Origin: Pseudoalteromonas fuliginea
GTDB taxonomy: Bacteria > Pseudomonadota > Gammaproteobacteria > Enterobacterales > Alteromonadaceae
Direction: 5' to 3'
Length of the DNA stretch: 64,000 nucleotides
Assembly: GCF_000690055.1 (NCBI RefSeq)
Contig: NZ_JJNZ01000028.1
Span: forward strand, 1-64,000
In this document: piece by piece, positions 9,213 to 16,519 of the stretch
Layout: each line of letters opens with the position of its first letter
How positions within the stretch are numbered: the first letter of the stretch is position 1
Made by a program: the position numbers and the translations under genes
The notes under the pieces: generated by a model
Database searches by the model: none
What the model saw: only the letters and a program-made list of their open reading frames with translations
What the model was told of the DNA's origin: nothing

Positions 9213-10127
9213 TTAAAACGGTGCATAGCCGTCGTTAGTTTTTTTAGGGTTAATCCAGCGCTGTTTAGTATCAATAGGAATCCGTGGAGCCCCTTGTGCT
9301 GGTAATCGACCGTGCTCTCCATACAGCCACAATACAAAGTTAGTTCGCTCACCACTGGTAATAGGTTTAGCTGCGTGTGCAATATTGCCACGATGTAACA
9401 TGGCAGTACCTGGCTTAAACGTAAGTGATTTAATGTCACCTGTGTACGGGTGATAAAAGTCAACTTCTGACCCTGTAAACTCTTCACTTGGTAAATTTAA
9501 GTTAATGTTAAGCGTTACAGCTGATGCGTCGGTATGTGGGCGAATTGACGCATCTGTACTTGGGTCGTAATAAATAGAAAAGCCAAATGATTGTGTATCG
9601 TAGCCAATTATTTCAGGAAACAATAAGCGCGAAATAGGGCGCATATAAGTGTTTAGTATTTCGTTATAAAATGCCTGAAAGCTTGGCGCTGCTAAATAAC
9701 CTTCTGATCGGCTATCAAGCATGGCACCACGGCGATTTAACACTATGCCGTATGGCGGGCGCATAGGAATTTGCGAATTCCATACTTGTTCTAAATATCC
9801 GCGTAATACTGCTAGGCGCTCAGGATCAAAAAATTGAAATTGAAACACATCAGGCGCAACTTCGTGTAATAACGCTTTTACGGCCAGCTCTTTTGATGGA
9901 TCGTCCCATGCTTGTTTTACTGCTTCACGTAGGTTTTTATCAAGTAGTGTGTCGTCAAGCGTAAACGTTGAGCTATCTATTGATGTTGTTTCCCATTCGA
10001 TCCACGCGTTTGTAATTAGGTCGGTGTTGCTATTCCAAAAGTGTTGTACTGATTGTTCACGGTAAAGCATGGCTTGTCGTGTTGGTAATTCTAGAGCACG
10101 CGCTAGCTGTAATTGGTTGGCAAACAT
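9213..10127 (-). CDS. 2-oxoglutarate/Fe(II)-dependent oxygenase family protein
   Basis: This is a 304-residue protein. The iron-binding facial triad is visible as H198-T-D200 (SIRPHTDAS) and H251 (GNIAHAAKP), with R261 ten residues later (GERTNFVLW) in the place that binds the 2-oxoglutarate carboxylate. The jelly-roll core spans about residues 175-272, preceded by a 170-residue helical N-terminal part. It resembles prolyl-4-hydroxylase/PiuC-like oxygenases; the substrate is unknown. It converges on the TonB receptor gene and shares its terminator. PiuC-type oxygenases are often found next to siderophore receptors, so the pairing is likely functional. The start has GGAGTGAC upstream. Confidence 0.8.
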   Translation of the reverse strand: MFANQLQLARALELPTRQAMLYREQSVQHFWNSNTDLITNAWIEWETTSIDSSTFTLDDTLLDKNLREAVKQAWDDPSKELAVKALLHEVAPDVFQFQFFDPERLAVLRGYLEQVWNSQIPMRPPYGIVLNRRGAMLDSRSEGYLAAPSFQAFYNEILNTYMRPISRLLFPEIIGYDTQSFGFSIYYDPSTDASIRPHTDASAVTLNINLNLPSEEFTGSEVDFYHPYTGDIKSLTFKPGTAMLHRGNIAHAAKPITSGERTNFVLWLYGEHGRLPAQGAPRIPIDTKQRWINPKKTNDGYAPF

Positions 10128-10297
10128 TTTGTGTCACTCCAGTTGTTGAATTTGGTTTATATCAATCTAGGAGTGCAATTTATTGCATTTGATTTAGTAG
10201 ATAAACAGCCTGCTTTGGGAAACAGAATATACTATTTATTGATAATGAAGGTTTGTATACTCATTTGAAGCAGAGAAAGCTAGTTTTGTAGATAAGT

Positions 10298-10325
10298 AAA
10301 AGGCTGCACAATATGCAGCCTTTTG
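10298..10325 (-). terminator. Terminator of the msrA gene
   Basis: AAAAGGCTGC and GCAGCCTTTT are perfect 10-bp arms with the loop ACAATAT. On the minus strand the stem ends in TTTTACTT. The same GGCTGC/GCAGCC stem recurs at 11404-11427. Confidence 0.8.
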
Positions 10326-10354
10326 TTGGTGTAATTTAAGTTGCTTAATAAATA

Positions 10355-10954
10355 CTAGTGAGTTGCTCTGTCGCCCCAAATTTCTTCTAGACGGCTGTCG
10401 CGACCACAACGCCAACGATAAGTGTTGTATCGGATTGGGTTGTTTTTGTAATAATCTTGATGAAAGCTTTCCCTACCTTTAATAGGGTAAAAGGTACTTG
10501 CGTTTAGTATAGGTGTAACCACAGTTTGATTAGGAAACTCGTCTACAACAGCTGCTTTTGTTTTTTCAGCTAATTTACGTTGTTCGTCGTTTTGTACAAA
10601 TATAGCGCTTAAGTAACTAGGGCCTTTATCGCAAAATTGGCCTCTTGCATCAAAAGGATCAATATTTACCCAGTAATGATCAAGTATACCTTGATAGCTT
10701 ACTATGGCCGGATCGTAAGTAATTTCTACGGCCTCGTAATGGCCTTTATGATTACCATTGTATGTCGGGTTTTTAAGTTTACCGCCAGTAAAGCCCGATA
10801 TTACATCGGTTACGCCTTCTAGCTTTTCAAAATCACTTTCCATACACCAAAAACAACCTCCAGCTAGAATGGCTTTTTCGGTTTTAGCTGCATGAGTAAA
10901 TGTACTAAACAAAATAACGGCAGATGTTAATGCTAATGCGAGTGATTTTTTCAT
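10355..10954 (-). CDS. msrA: Peptide methionine-(S)-S-oxide reductase, exported
   Basis: MsrA reduces the S-epimer of methionine sulfoxide in proteins. The active-site motif GCFWC lies at residues 33-37 (Cys34 is nucleophilic), with the family blocks YNGNHKGHYEAVEITYDP and FHQDYYKNNP. Two residues near the end (RWRCGR) include the likely resolving cysteine. The first 23 residues (MKKSLALALTSAVILFSTFTHA) form a signal peptide, so this is a periplasmic form, not the cytoplasmic housekeeping one. I take the ATG at 10954, which has AGGTGG eight bases upstream; a GTG twelve bases earlier would itself overlap that site. It is a single gene with its own terminator. Confidence 0.93.
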   Translation of the reverse strand: MKKSLALALTSAVILFSTFTHAAKTEKAILAGGCFWCMESDFEKLEGVTDVISGFTGGKLKNPTYNGNHKGHYEAVEITYDPAIVSYQGILDHYWVNIDPFDARGQFCDKGPSYLSAIFVQNDEQRKLAEKTKAAVVDEFPNQTVVTPILNASTFYPIKGRESFHQDYYKNNPIRYNTYRWRCGRDSRLEEIWGDRATH

Positions 10955-11190
10955 AAAATTATCCACCTGAAGTGTGAGTTTAAATACTTAAGAAGTTAGA
11001 CCCGCTAAGTGCTAATACTATTTCGTGCTTTGACAAGTTATATGGATAAGACTAGTAGTAAGATCACTATTTAAGTTAGTAGCACGGTTTAATTGGGTTA
11101 GCCAAGTATGCGTTATTTAATGGGGTGTTGAATTATGCTTACGTGTTCATTAAAGTGACAACATTCGTGATATAAATTAGCAGGTGATAA

Positions 11191-11385
11191 ATGAACCAGT
11201 TAACAGAAACATCAATAAGCTGCCCTTATTGTGGAGAAAGTATAGAAGTATTACTTGATGCAGCAGATATTGATGAGCAATACATAGAAGACTGCCAAGT
11301 GTGCTGTAAGCCTATTTCGTTTGTGGTATTTGAAAATGATGACGAACTAAACGTTAATGTTTACAGCGAAGACGATGCATTTTAA
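11191..11385 (+). CDS. CPXCG-motif cysteine-rich protein
   Basis: This small 64-residue protein has two zinc-ribbon-like Cys pairs, CPYC at residues 11-14 and CQVC at 36-39, and a very acidic C-terminus (SEDDAF). It matches the widespread CPXCG family of small proteins of unknown function; zinc binding is inferred from the cysteines. AGGTGATAA before the ATG is a good ribosome binding site. It is a single gene followed by its own terminator. Confidence 0.85.
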   Translation: MNQLTETSISCPYCGESIEVLLDAADIDEQYIEDCQVCCKPISFVVFENDDELNVNVYSEDDAF

Positions 11386-11403
11386 CTCGTTAATTAGATA
11401 GTC

Positions 11404-11427
11404 GGCTGCAAAATTGCAGCCTTTTTA
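11404..11427 (+). terminator. Terminator of the CPXCG gene
   Basis: GGCTGC, loop AAAATT, GCAGCC, followed by TTTTTAC. The stem is the same as the one behind msrA. Confidence 0.85.
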
Positions 11428-11443
11428 CTGTGTATGTGTTTGG

Positions 11444-11644
11444 TTAGCTATTTTGCTCACGCGCTAATTGGTTAGGGAGAAGTTCTTCTACTATTTCGCG
11501 TGCTGGAAGTGTATAGCGTGTGCCGTCAAACATTACTGAGGTAAACTCGTTAATATTAGTAATGCCTGTTAAGGTCCAGCCTTCGCCGCGCTTTGGGCAA
11601 TATACTGTGGTAGTGGGTTGTATTACTTTAAAATCGTCACTCAT
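11444..11644 (-). CDS. Small conserved-looking protein of unknown function
   Basis: The 66-residue soluble product begins MSDDFKVIQPTTTVYCPKRG and has a beta-rich look (GWTLTGITNINEFTSVMFDGTRYTL). I chose the ATG at 11644; a longer in-frame start at 11803 would add 53 hydrophobic and basic residues that overlap the divergent acetyltransferase start and look non-coding. AGTGGA lies upstream of the chosen start. No domain is recognised. It converges on the CPXCG gene. Confidence 0.6.
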   Translation of the reverse strand: MSDDFKVIQPTTTVYCPKRGEGWTLTGITNINEFTSVMFDGTRYTLPAREIVEELLPNQLAREQNS

Positions 11645-11750
11645 TACGTTATCCACTCTTTTTGCTTTAAAGATAATGCTTGTTAATGGGGTATGGTAAG
11701 TTAATAATGCGTGCCCATAAAGAGCTAATTTAACTAACCACTTAAATAAA

Positions 11751-12233
11751 ATGTTTAATACCACAAAGCTTGAACGCGTTACGCTGCGTTTAATTACCCA
11801 CAAACACGCTGCGTGTTTATTTAATATTTTAAACCACCCGCATGTGTCAGAATTTAACGACTACGAAACACCGCTTAGCAAAACACAAATCAAACAATTA
11901 ATACAAGATGATATTAGTGCCTACTACGAAGGCGAAGTGATTAGAGTCGCAATTGAACATAATACATCAGGGAAGTTAATGGGTACTTGTGGGCTTTATA
12001 ATTTAACCCCGTGTAAAAGTAGTGCGTTTATAGGATTTGAGCTGCATCCTGACTTTTGGGATAAGGGCGTAATGTTTGAGGTGGTGACCGGTTTTATTGA
12101 AACTCTAGTTAAGCATATTCCGCTTAAACATTTGTCTGCTGAGGTGAGTGCACATAATGCACGTTCCCATAATTTACTTATGAAACTGGGCTTTAGTTTA
12201 AGAGAAAATTCTATTTGGCATAAATCACTTTAA
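11751..12233 (+). CDS. GNAT-family N-acetyltransferase, RimJ/RimL-like
   Basis: This 160-residue enzyme of the ribosomal-protein-alanine acetyltransferase type probably transfers an acetyl group from acetyl-CoA to an amine. It opens with TTKLERVTLRLITHKHA, the usual first strand, and shows the central GTCGLYNLTP and IGFELHPDFWDKGVMFEV blocks, then HNARSHNLLMKLGFSLREN, the standard C-terminal signature of this subgroup. The acceptor substrate is unknown. The start codon lies in the divergent spacer to the 66-residue gene. It appears monocistronic; the following region contains a short direct repeat. Confidence 0.85.
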   Translation: MFNTTKLERVTLRLITHKHAACLFNILNHPHVSEFNDYETPLSKTQIKQLIQDDISAYYEGEVIRVAIEHNTSGKLMGTCGLYNLTPCKSSAFIGFELHPDFWDKGVMFEVVTGFIETLVKHIPLKHLSAEVSAHNARSHNLLMKLGFSLRENSIWHKSL

Positions 12234-12267
12234 CTCAAGACGGCAATTATAAGTGCTTACCTTTTTT

Positions 12268-12290
12268 CAATCCTCAATCCTCAATCCTTA
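12268..12290 (+). repeat. Short tandem repeat CAATCCT
   Basis: Three consecutive copies of the heptamer CAATCCT lie between the acetyltransferase and marC genes. No function is evident. Confidence 0.6.
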
Positions 12291-12334
12291 AAGCTCAGTA
12301 AATAAAATACAAAAAATAGCGGCTTTCTATTATA

Positions 12335-12391
12335 GTTAAGCGTAAGCAAATGAATTTGTTACCCGTGTTTTATTAAACATTTACGCTTAAC
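12335..12391 (+). promoter_or_regulatory. Inverted repeat abutting the marC ribosome binding site
   Basis: GTTAAGCGTAA at 12335-12345 pairs with TTACGCTTAAC at 12381-12391. The right arm ends at the base before AAGGA, the binding site for the ATG at 12403. In RNA it would form an 11-bp stem with further pairing inside (CAAATG against CATTT). It could be an operator or a translational control element. Confidence 0.45.
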
Positions 12392-12402
12392 AAGGATTTT
12401 AT

Positions 12403-13014
12403 ATGCTAGAAAAACTCTCTCAAGATGCGCTTGTAATTTGGGCGACCATTGACCCAATAGGCACTATGGCGCTGTTTGCTGCGCTTACTTCTCATTTAAC
12501 TGATCAACAACGTCGTAAAACTGCATTTAAAACGGTGCTTTATGCCGGGGGCGTATTATTAGGTTCTATTTTAATAGGACAACTAATACTAAATGCGATG
12601 GGAATTAGGTTGGTGTCGTTTCAGTTAGGGGGCGGAATTATATTATTTTTGTTTGGCCTGCAAATGATTTTTGGAAACGATTCTAACAAAGCTAAACAAG
12701 ACCCCGATCACGATATTGCGGTGTTTCCGCTTGCTATACCTGCAACGGCGACTCCTGGCGCTATTTTGGCGGTAATACTACTTACCGACAACCATATTCA
12801 CCCAATTACTACTCAAATAGGCACAGCGCTTGTTACACTTGGTGTGTTGGGTATTACTTTAATACTGTTGCTGCTTTCGGGTAAAATTATTAAGCTAATT
12901 GGTACTGGCGGCGCGTCTATTTTAACGCGAGTGATGGGCATGATTTTAGCCGCGTTTTCGGTTGAGCTTATTATGACCGCGCTGGAAATAAAACAATGGG
13001 TTAAGCTCGATTAA
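12403..13014 (+). CDS. MarC-family (UPF0056) inner-membrane protein
   Basis: The 203-residue protein has six membrane segments. The N-terminal ATIDPIGTMALFAALT carries the conserved DPIG motif, and the second half repeats the fold with AVFPLAIPATATPGAILAVILL, whose PLAIPxxxxPG block is diagnostic of MarC. Despite the name, the family has no proven role in multidrug resistance; its transport substrate is unknown. AAGGA stands six bases before the ATG. The esterase gene follows after 30 bases, possibly co-transcribed. Confidence 0.88.
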   Translation: MLEKLSQDALVIWATIDPIGTMALFAALTSHLTDQQRRKTAFKTVLYAGGVLLGSILIGQLILNAMGIRLVSFQLGGGIILFLFGLQMIFGNDSNKAKQDPDHDIAVFPLAIPATATPGAILAVILLTDNHIHPITTQIGTALVTLGVLGITLILLLLSGKIIKLIGTGGASILTRVMGMILAAFSVELIMTALEIKQWVKLD

Positions 13015-13044
13015 ATAACTCCTAAACATTGAAAGGAATGCTGC

Positions 13045-13926
13045 ATGACAATAAAAATAACAAAACACTCTTTTATTAATTTAAGTTTAGCCGTAGTCAT
13101 TTTTGCTATTGGTATTTTAGCCATACGTTATTACAACCATTATGTATCGGCCTATACAGATGTAACAATTAACTCAAGCGTGCTTAATGAGTCGCGCAAA
13201 GTGTTTATAAGATTGCCCGCTAATTACAATCCAAAAAAAGCGTATCCGTTAATTATTAAAACCGATGGTAACTTTAATTTAGATACATGGGACAAAGCAC
13301 TTACAAAACAAGCTAAGAGCGAAAAAGGGGATAAGGCTATATTGGTGTCTATTCCTAATTTGTTTTTTACGGATACACGTAATCGCGATTTAGTGCCTCC
13401 TTATGCCCGCCAAGATGTAAATACACAAGCGCGTCCAGAGCACGAAACACTGATTGAACCAAATGGCGAAGCCGACAAATTTTTAGCGTTTATTGAAACT
13501 GAGTTACTCCCTTATTTATCAGCAAAATATAAGCTTAGTAATAATCGTGTATTAAGTGGTTTTTCGGCAGGTGGTAGCTTTGTACTTTATACACTGCATA
13601 CAAAGCCTGAGCTGTTTAATGGCTACTTTGCATTTAGCCCAGCTGCTTGGTACGACGACATGACCGTAGTTAATAATGTAAAAGCATTTTTAACTACTCA
13701 AGCAAACAAAGTTAAGGTGCCTACTTATTTATATCTATCGGTTGGTGGGGCAGAGCACCCGTTAATGTTAAAAGCGTTTAATAATTTAGAGACCGCTTTA
13801 ACAGCCAACCCTAATAATAACCTTGTGTGGCAAAGCGCTGTAAATGAAGGTGCTGAGCACTCAGATAATCCACCACTTAGTGTAGCTAAGGCATTAGCTG
13901 GTTATAGTACGTTTATTAAAAAGTAG
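13045..13926 (+). CDS. Alpha/beta-hydrolase esterase (IroE/Fes-like, COG2819)
   Basis: The 293-residue protein has an N-terminal membrane anchor or uncleaved signal (residues 12-30, LSLAVVIFAIGILAIRYY), so it probably acts in the periplasm. The hydrolase core includes the oxyanion region YPLIIKTDGNFNLDTW and the nucleophile elbow GFSAGGSFVLY, with a C-terminal His in GAEHSDNPP. The length and the order of blocks fit the esterase family that includes enterobactin esterase IroE/Fes and S-formylglutathione-hydrolase-like proteins. The substrate is unknown. It could be related to the iron locus 4 kb upstream, but that is only context. GAAAGGAA precedes the ATG. Confidence 0.8.
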   Translation: MTIKITKHSFINLSLAVVIFAIGILAIRYYNHYVSAYTDVTINSSVLNESRKVFIRLPANYNPKKAYPLIIKTDGNFNLDTWDKALTKQAKSEKGDKAILVSIPNLFFTDTRNRDLVPPYARQDVNTQARPEHETLIEPNGEADKFLAFIETELLPYLSAKYKLSNNRVLSGFSAGGSFVLYTLHTKPELFNGYFAFSPAAWYDDMTVVNNVKAFLTTQANKVKVPTYLYLSVGGAEHPLMLKAFNNLETALTANPNNNLVWQSAVNEGAEHSDNPPLSVAKALAGYSTFIKK

Positions 13927-13947
13927 GTTAGATTGATTTAAAACGTT

Positions 13948-13967
13948 AACTGTATGCATATACAGTT
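13948..13967. promoter_or_regulatory. LexA-like box 1, core of a 28-bp perfect palindrome
   Basis: AACTGTATGCATATACAGTT has the CTGT-N8-ACAG form, 16 of 20 bases matching TACTGTATATATATACAGTA. The palindrome extends to 13944-13971 (12-bp arms, GCAT centre). A weak plus-strand promoter (TTGATT, 18 bases, CATATA) would overlap it. It could instead be a hairpin at the end of the esterase transcript, but no T-run follows. Confidence 0.5.
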
Positions 13968-14068
13968 AACGCTGTTCTGTGTATTTAGAATGCTTAATTA
14001 GCTTTATAGTACTTTACTTAGTTTGGTATTATCAACGACTTACAAAATTAAGCTAATTTAAATTATTT

Positions 14069-14105
14069 TTGTCAGGAAATACGCGAACTGTGTTTATATA
14101 CAGTA
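14069..14105 (+). promoter_or_regulatory. Predicted promoter with LexA-like box 2
   Basis: The box at 14086-14105 reads TACTGTATATAAACACAGTT on the minus strand, 17 of 20 to the LexA consensus. On the plus strand it overlaps a good sigma-70 promoter: TTGTCA at 14069-14074, 18 bases, TTTATA at 14093-14098. A transcript would begin near 14105. Only very short peptides follow, for example a 16-codon frame from 14119 (MQSVPMSIYTSICYCF). Confidence 0.55.
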
Positions 14106-14284
14106 CATGACTGTTGAGTTAGAATGCAGTCAGTACCTATGAGCATATACACATCTATTTGTTACTGCTTTTAATCAGCCTTACGTATTTGTGATCAGCA
14201 ATAAGCAGTGTAAGTACTTTGCAATTTCAATATAGTTTCTACGCTTAAATCAACTTAACATAAATTGGCTGGTGGCTTTACAGC

Positions 14285-14360
14285 AAAAGAACACATCATA
14301 CTAAATATTGTTATAATGCTAAACTTAGCAATAGAGTCAAATTAAAAAAAAGTAATCAAA
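14285..14360 (-). repeat. Intergenic element, copy B (partner at 47814-47893)
   Basis: Read on the minus strand it begins TTTGATTACTTT and ends with a 25-base stretch (14285-14309) that is identical to 47869-47893, with a diverged middle that still aligns (CTCTATTGCTAAG against CTCTGTTGTTGAG). Both copies lie between convergent genes. Confidence 0.6.
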
Positions 14361-14507
14361 GAGGTAGTCAAAATAATAAAGCCTGCGATAACTACATCCA
14401 CTAAAAATATAAATGCCGAGTGTGAACTATGAGTGATTAATTAAAGTTTTCCTCGCTCATTGTAATGAGCAGCAAAACGGTAAACGTAAAAAATAGGGGC
14501 ATCGTGA

Positions 14508-14615
14508 TTGGTGCTATTACAAGTTAAAAAAGCAGATACCAATGCGGCTGTTAATGCATTTGTTAAAATAGTCTTAAACGCTAAGCCAAGCATTCAAAAA
14601 AGTATAGAAAAATAA
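14508..14615 (+). pseudogene. Possible remnant or very small ORF
   Basis: A 35-codon frame from a TTG ends with NAFVKIVLNAKPSIQKSIEK and a stop. The composition looks protein-like (alternating Ala, Val, Lys) but there is no ATG, no ribosome binding site and no recognised family. It may be a degraded gene end. Support is weak. Confidence 0.2.
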
Positions 14616-14651
14616 AAAAAGCCCAGTTAAAAAAGTTAAAAGGGCTAAAAG
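14615..14651 (-). terminator. Terminator of the porin gene
   Basis: On the minus strand AGCCC, an AT-rich inner repeat (TTAACTTTTTTAACT), then GGGCTTTTTTTATTTTT. It lies 30 bases after the stop. Confidence 0.75.
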
Positions 14652-14680
14652 GGTTGTGCTTAGGGAAGTTGTAGTCTTTT

Positions 14681-15889
14681 TTAAAACTTATATCTAAATC
14701 CAAATGCTATACCGTCATCTTCCGACTGCTCCATTTGTGCTTGTTGATCGTCGTTATCGCTTTCAAAGTCGCTAAAGTCTTTACGCGCTTCTACGTAGGC
14801 AATAGTGTCTTCATCAATTAAGTAGTGAAGGCCAATAACAGCAAACTGACGCTTAAATACATCGTCTGGGTCGGCGTTAAAGTTTGGCTGAATTACGTAA
14901 TCATCACCGGCATCAAACATGTTGTAGGCAATAAAAGGGCGAAAATCGTTATCAAAGCGGTAAGATGCAAATGTTTCTATACCAATTGCGTCTTTAATTA
15001 AGCGACCAATGTTATCTGTGTCGTGATTTTTGTTTTTATTTACGTTCGCAGCAACGTATAGGCCGGGCTTATTAATGTTGCCCCACATAATACCTGCACC
15101 ATAAATTAAATCTTCAACATTGCGAGTAGAACCATCGCCAAACGTTAAATCAAACTCACCACGGTTAACACCTGCTGTAAGTGTTAGCATGTCAGTTGGG
15201 GTATAAGTTACAGACGCACCAAATGTGTAATTAAATTCAACTTCTTGGGCTGCACTATCGCCAGAGTTCCATAGCGCTTCACATTCTTCTTCTGAAATGT
15301 CGGTTATGTCACAGGTATAGAATTCGCTGTTTTTAAGCTGCGCTTGTACTGCAAAACTAAAATCGTTATAGCGATTGCGGTACTGCACTAATTTATCTCC
15401 ACGGCCAGTGCCATTAACAGCGCCATCGTCTTTGTTATAGGTGTAAACACCAGCCGCATTACCATCCCATACAAAGCTATTATTTGTGCCGTAAACCACG
15501 TCGTACCATGCACCCCATTGTTTACCAATAGTTAGTTGCCCGTACTTTTCGTGCGAAAGGCCTGCGTAACCTAAACGGTTATACAAAAACTCGTCCTGAA
15601 TAGACTCAAAACGATTGTTATAAATAATATCGCTGCTGCCGACAGGGTTTACACCCCATTCTACGAGTGCAAGGGCAGTCCAGTCTTTCTTAAGCTTTCG
15701 GGTAAATCCAAAGTTGATGCGCGAAGTACCGTTAACAACTTCGGTTTCGTTTTGTGTATTAATTACACGTACATCAAGATATCCACCTACTTCAACAGTG
15801 TTTTTATCATCTTTGTATAACTCTACTGCCGAAACAGCGGGTGCGATTACAATACTTGCGCTAATAAGTGTTGCTAATTTTTTGCTCAT
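14681..15889 (-). CDS. Gram-negative general porin, outer membrane
   Basis: The 402-residue precursor has a signal peptide MSKKLATLISASIVIAPAVS and a mature start near VELYKDDKNTVEVGGYLDVR, the classic opening of OmpC/OmpU-type trimeric porins. The barrel strands alternate, the constriction-loop region contains FVWDGNAAGVYTYNKDDG, and the chain ends GFRYKF with terminal Phe. I use the ATG at 15889; a longer frame adds 20 basic residues before the signal peptide. An acidic stretch near the C-terminus (SDNDDQQAQMEQSEDDG) is a long periplasmic or surface loop. It is monocistronic, with its own terminator and a long upstream spacer. Confidence 0.88.
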   Translation of the reverse strand: MSKKLATLISASIVIAPAVSAVELYKDDKNTVEVGGYLDVRVINTQNETEVVNGTSRINFGFTRKLKKDWTALALVEWGVNPVGSSDIIYNNRFESIQDEFLYNRLGYAGLSHEKYGQLTIGKQWGAWYDVVYGTNNSFVWDGNAAGVYTYNKDDGAVNGTGRGDKLVQYRNRYNDFSFAVQAQLKNSEFYTCDITDISEEECEALWNSGDSAAQEVEFNYTFGASVTYTPTDMLTLTAGVNRGEFDLTFGDGSTRNVEDLIYGAGIMWGNINKPGLYVAANVNKNKNHDTDNIGRLIKDAIGIETFASYRFDNDFRPFIAYNMFDAGDDYVIQPNFNADPDDVFKRQFAVIGLHYLIDEDTIAYVEARKDFSDFESDNDDQQAQMEQSEDDGIAFGFRYKF

Positions 15890-16516
15890 CTTGTGTGTTG
15901 CCCTGTGTAAATTGGTCAGTTTTTTACGTAGGTAAAAATTCAGATTCAAAGGTTAACAAAGCAATAATAGCTCAAAAGTGAAAAATACTCACTAAAATTA
16001 AGCGTTAAACTTAATAGATATTCACTAAAGGTTAATTTTGTTTTTCAAGTGTTGCTGAGGTTTGTTTTTTTAGTTGTTTTGTAGGGAAAAAGGATTGGTA
16101 ATAAGTGGTGTGTTAAAATTATAATTTGAATTAATTTCATCTTGGTTAAAAAATAGTAACTAGTGCAAAAGCTCTAAAATCGCTTTATTTTCATAAATAT
16201 AACTTTTTATTCTTATAGGTTGCAGCAAAATGAGTTAAGTAAACACACAAACACGTTAAAAGTGCTTTTACTCTAATCTGTATCCCTATTTCTAACCCCT
16301 CATGCCTGTTTATAAAAAATAATTTTTGGATTTTAATTTGCATAAAAATTAACGAAACCATTAAATCTAATCCGTTATTTTAGCTACCAACTAGATAGTC
16401 ATAATAAATGGCTAAAACGTAGTGGTCTGCCTTTAAACTTTCATAGAAAAACAGGCCATTTTGGTTTAAACTGCGCGCAATTTAAATACATCATTACTCC
16501 TTTGGAGGGTAGCGCT
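15890..16516. other. Divergent intergenic region between porin and ybiT
   Basis: These 627 bases are AT-rich and hold both promoters. No open frame, tRNA or strong hairpin was found. The only clear element is GGAGGG at 16504-16509, the ribosome binding site of ybiT. Confidence 0.6.
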
Positions 16517-16519
16517 ATT
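16504..16519 (+). promoter_or_regulatory. Ribosome binding site setting an AUU start for ybiT
   Basis: GGAGGG ends seven bases before ATT at 16517. The TTG at 16502 overlaps the binding site and so cannot be the start. No ATG, GTG or further TTG lies between the site and the conserved protein N-terminus. Confidence 0.7.

Larger units (their letters stand above)
13927..14680. other. Gene-free gap of about 750 bp between convergent genes
   Basis: No reading frame longer than about 36 codons is convincing. The gap holds two LexA-like boxes (13948-13967 and 14086-14105), an ~80-bp element also found at 47814-47893, a possible degenerate reading frame (14508-14615) and the porin terminator. A gap this long with two apparent SOS operators may encode a small RNA or peptide. 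Confidence 0.6.

Noticed and set aside
9209..9487. 92-codon frame on the same strand as the oxygenase
   Set aside because: Shadow frame within the oxygenase gene, which has clear catalytic motifs in its own frame.
11645..11803. N-terminal extension of the 66-residue gene
   Set aside because: Overlaps the divergent acetyltransferase start and has a different composition from the rest.
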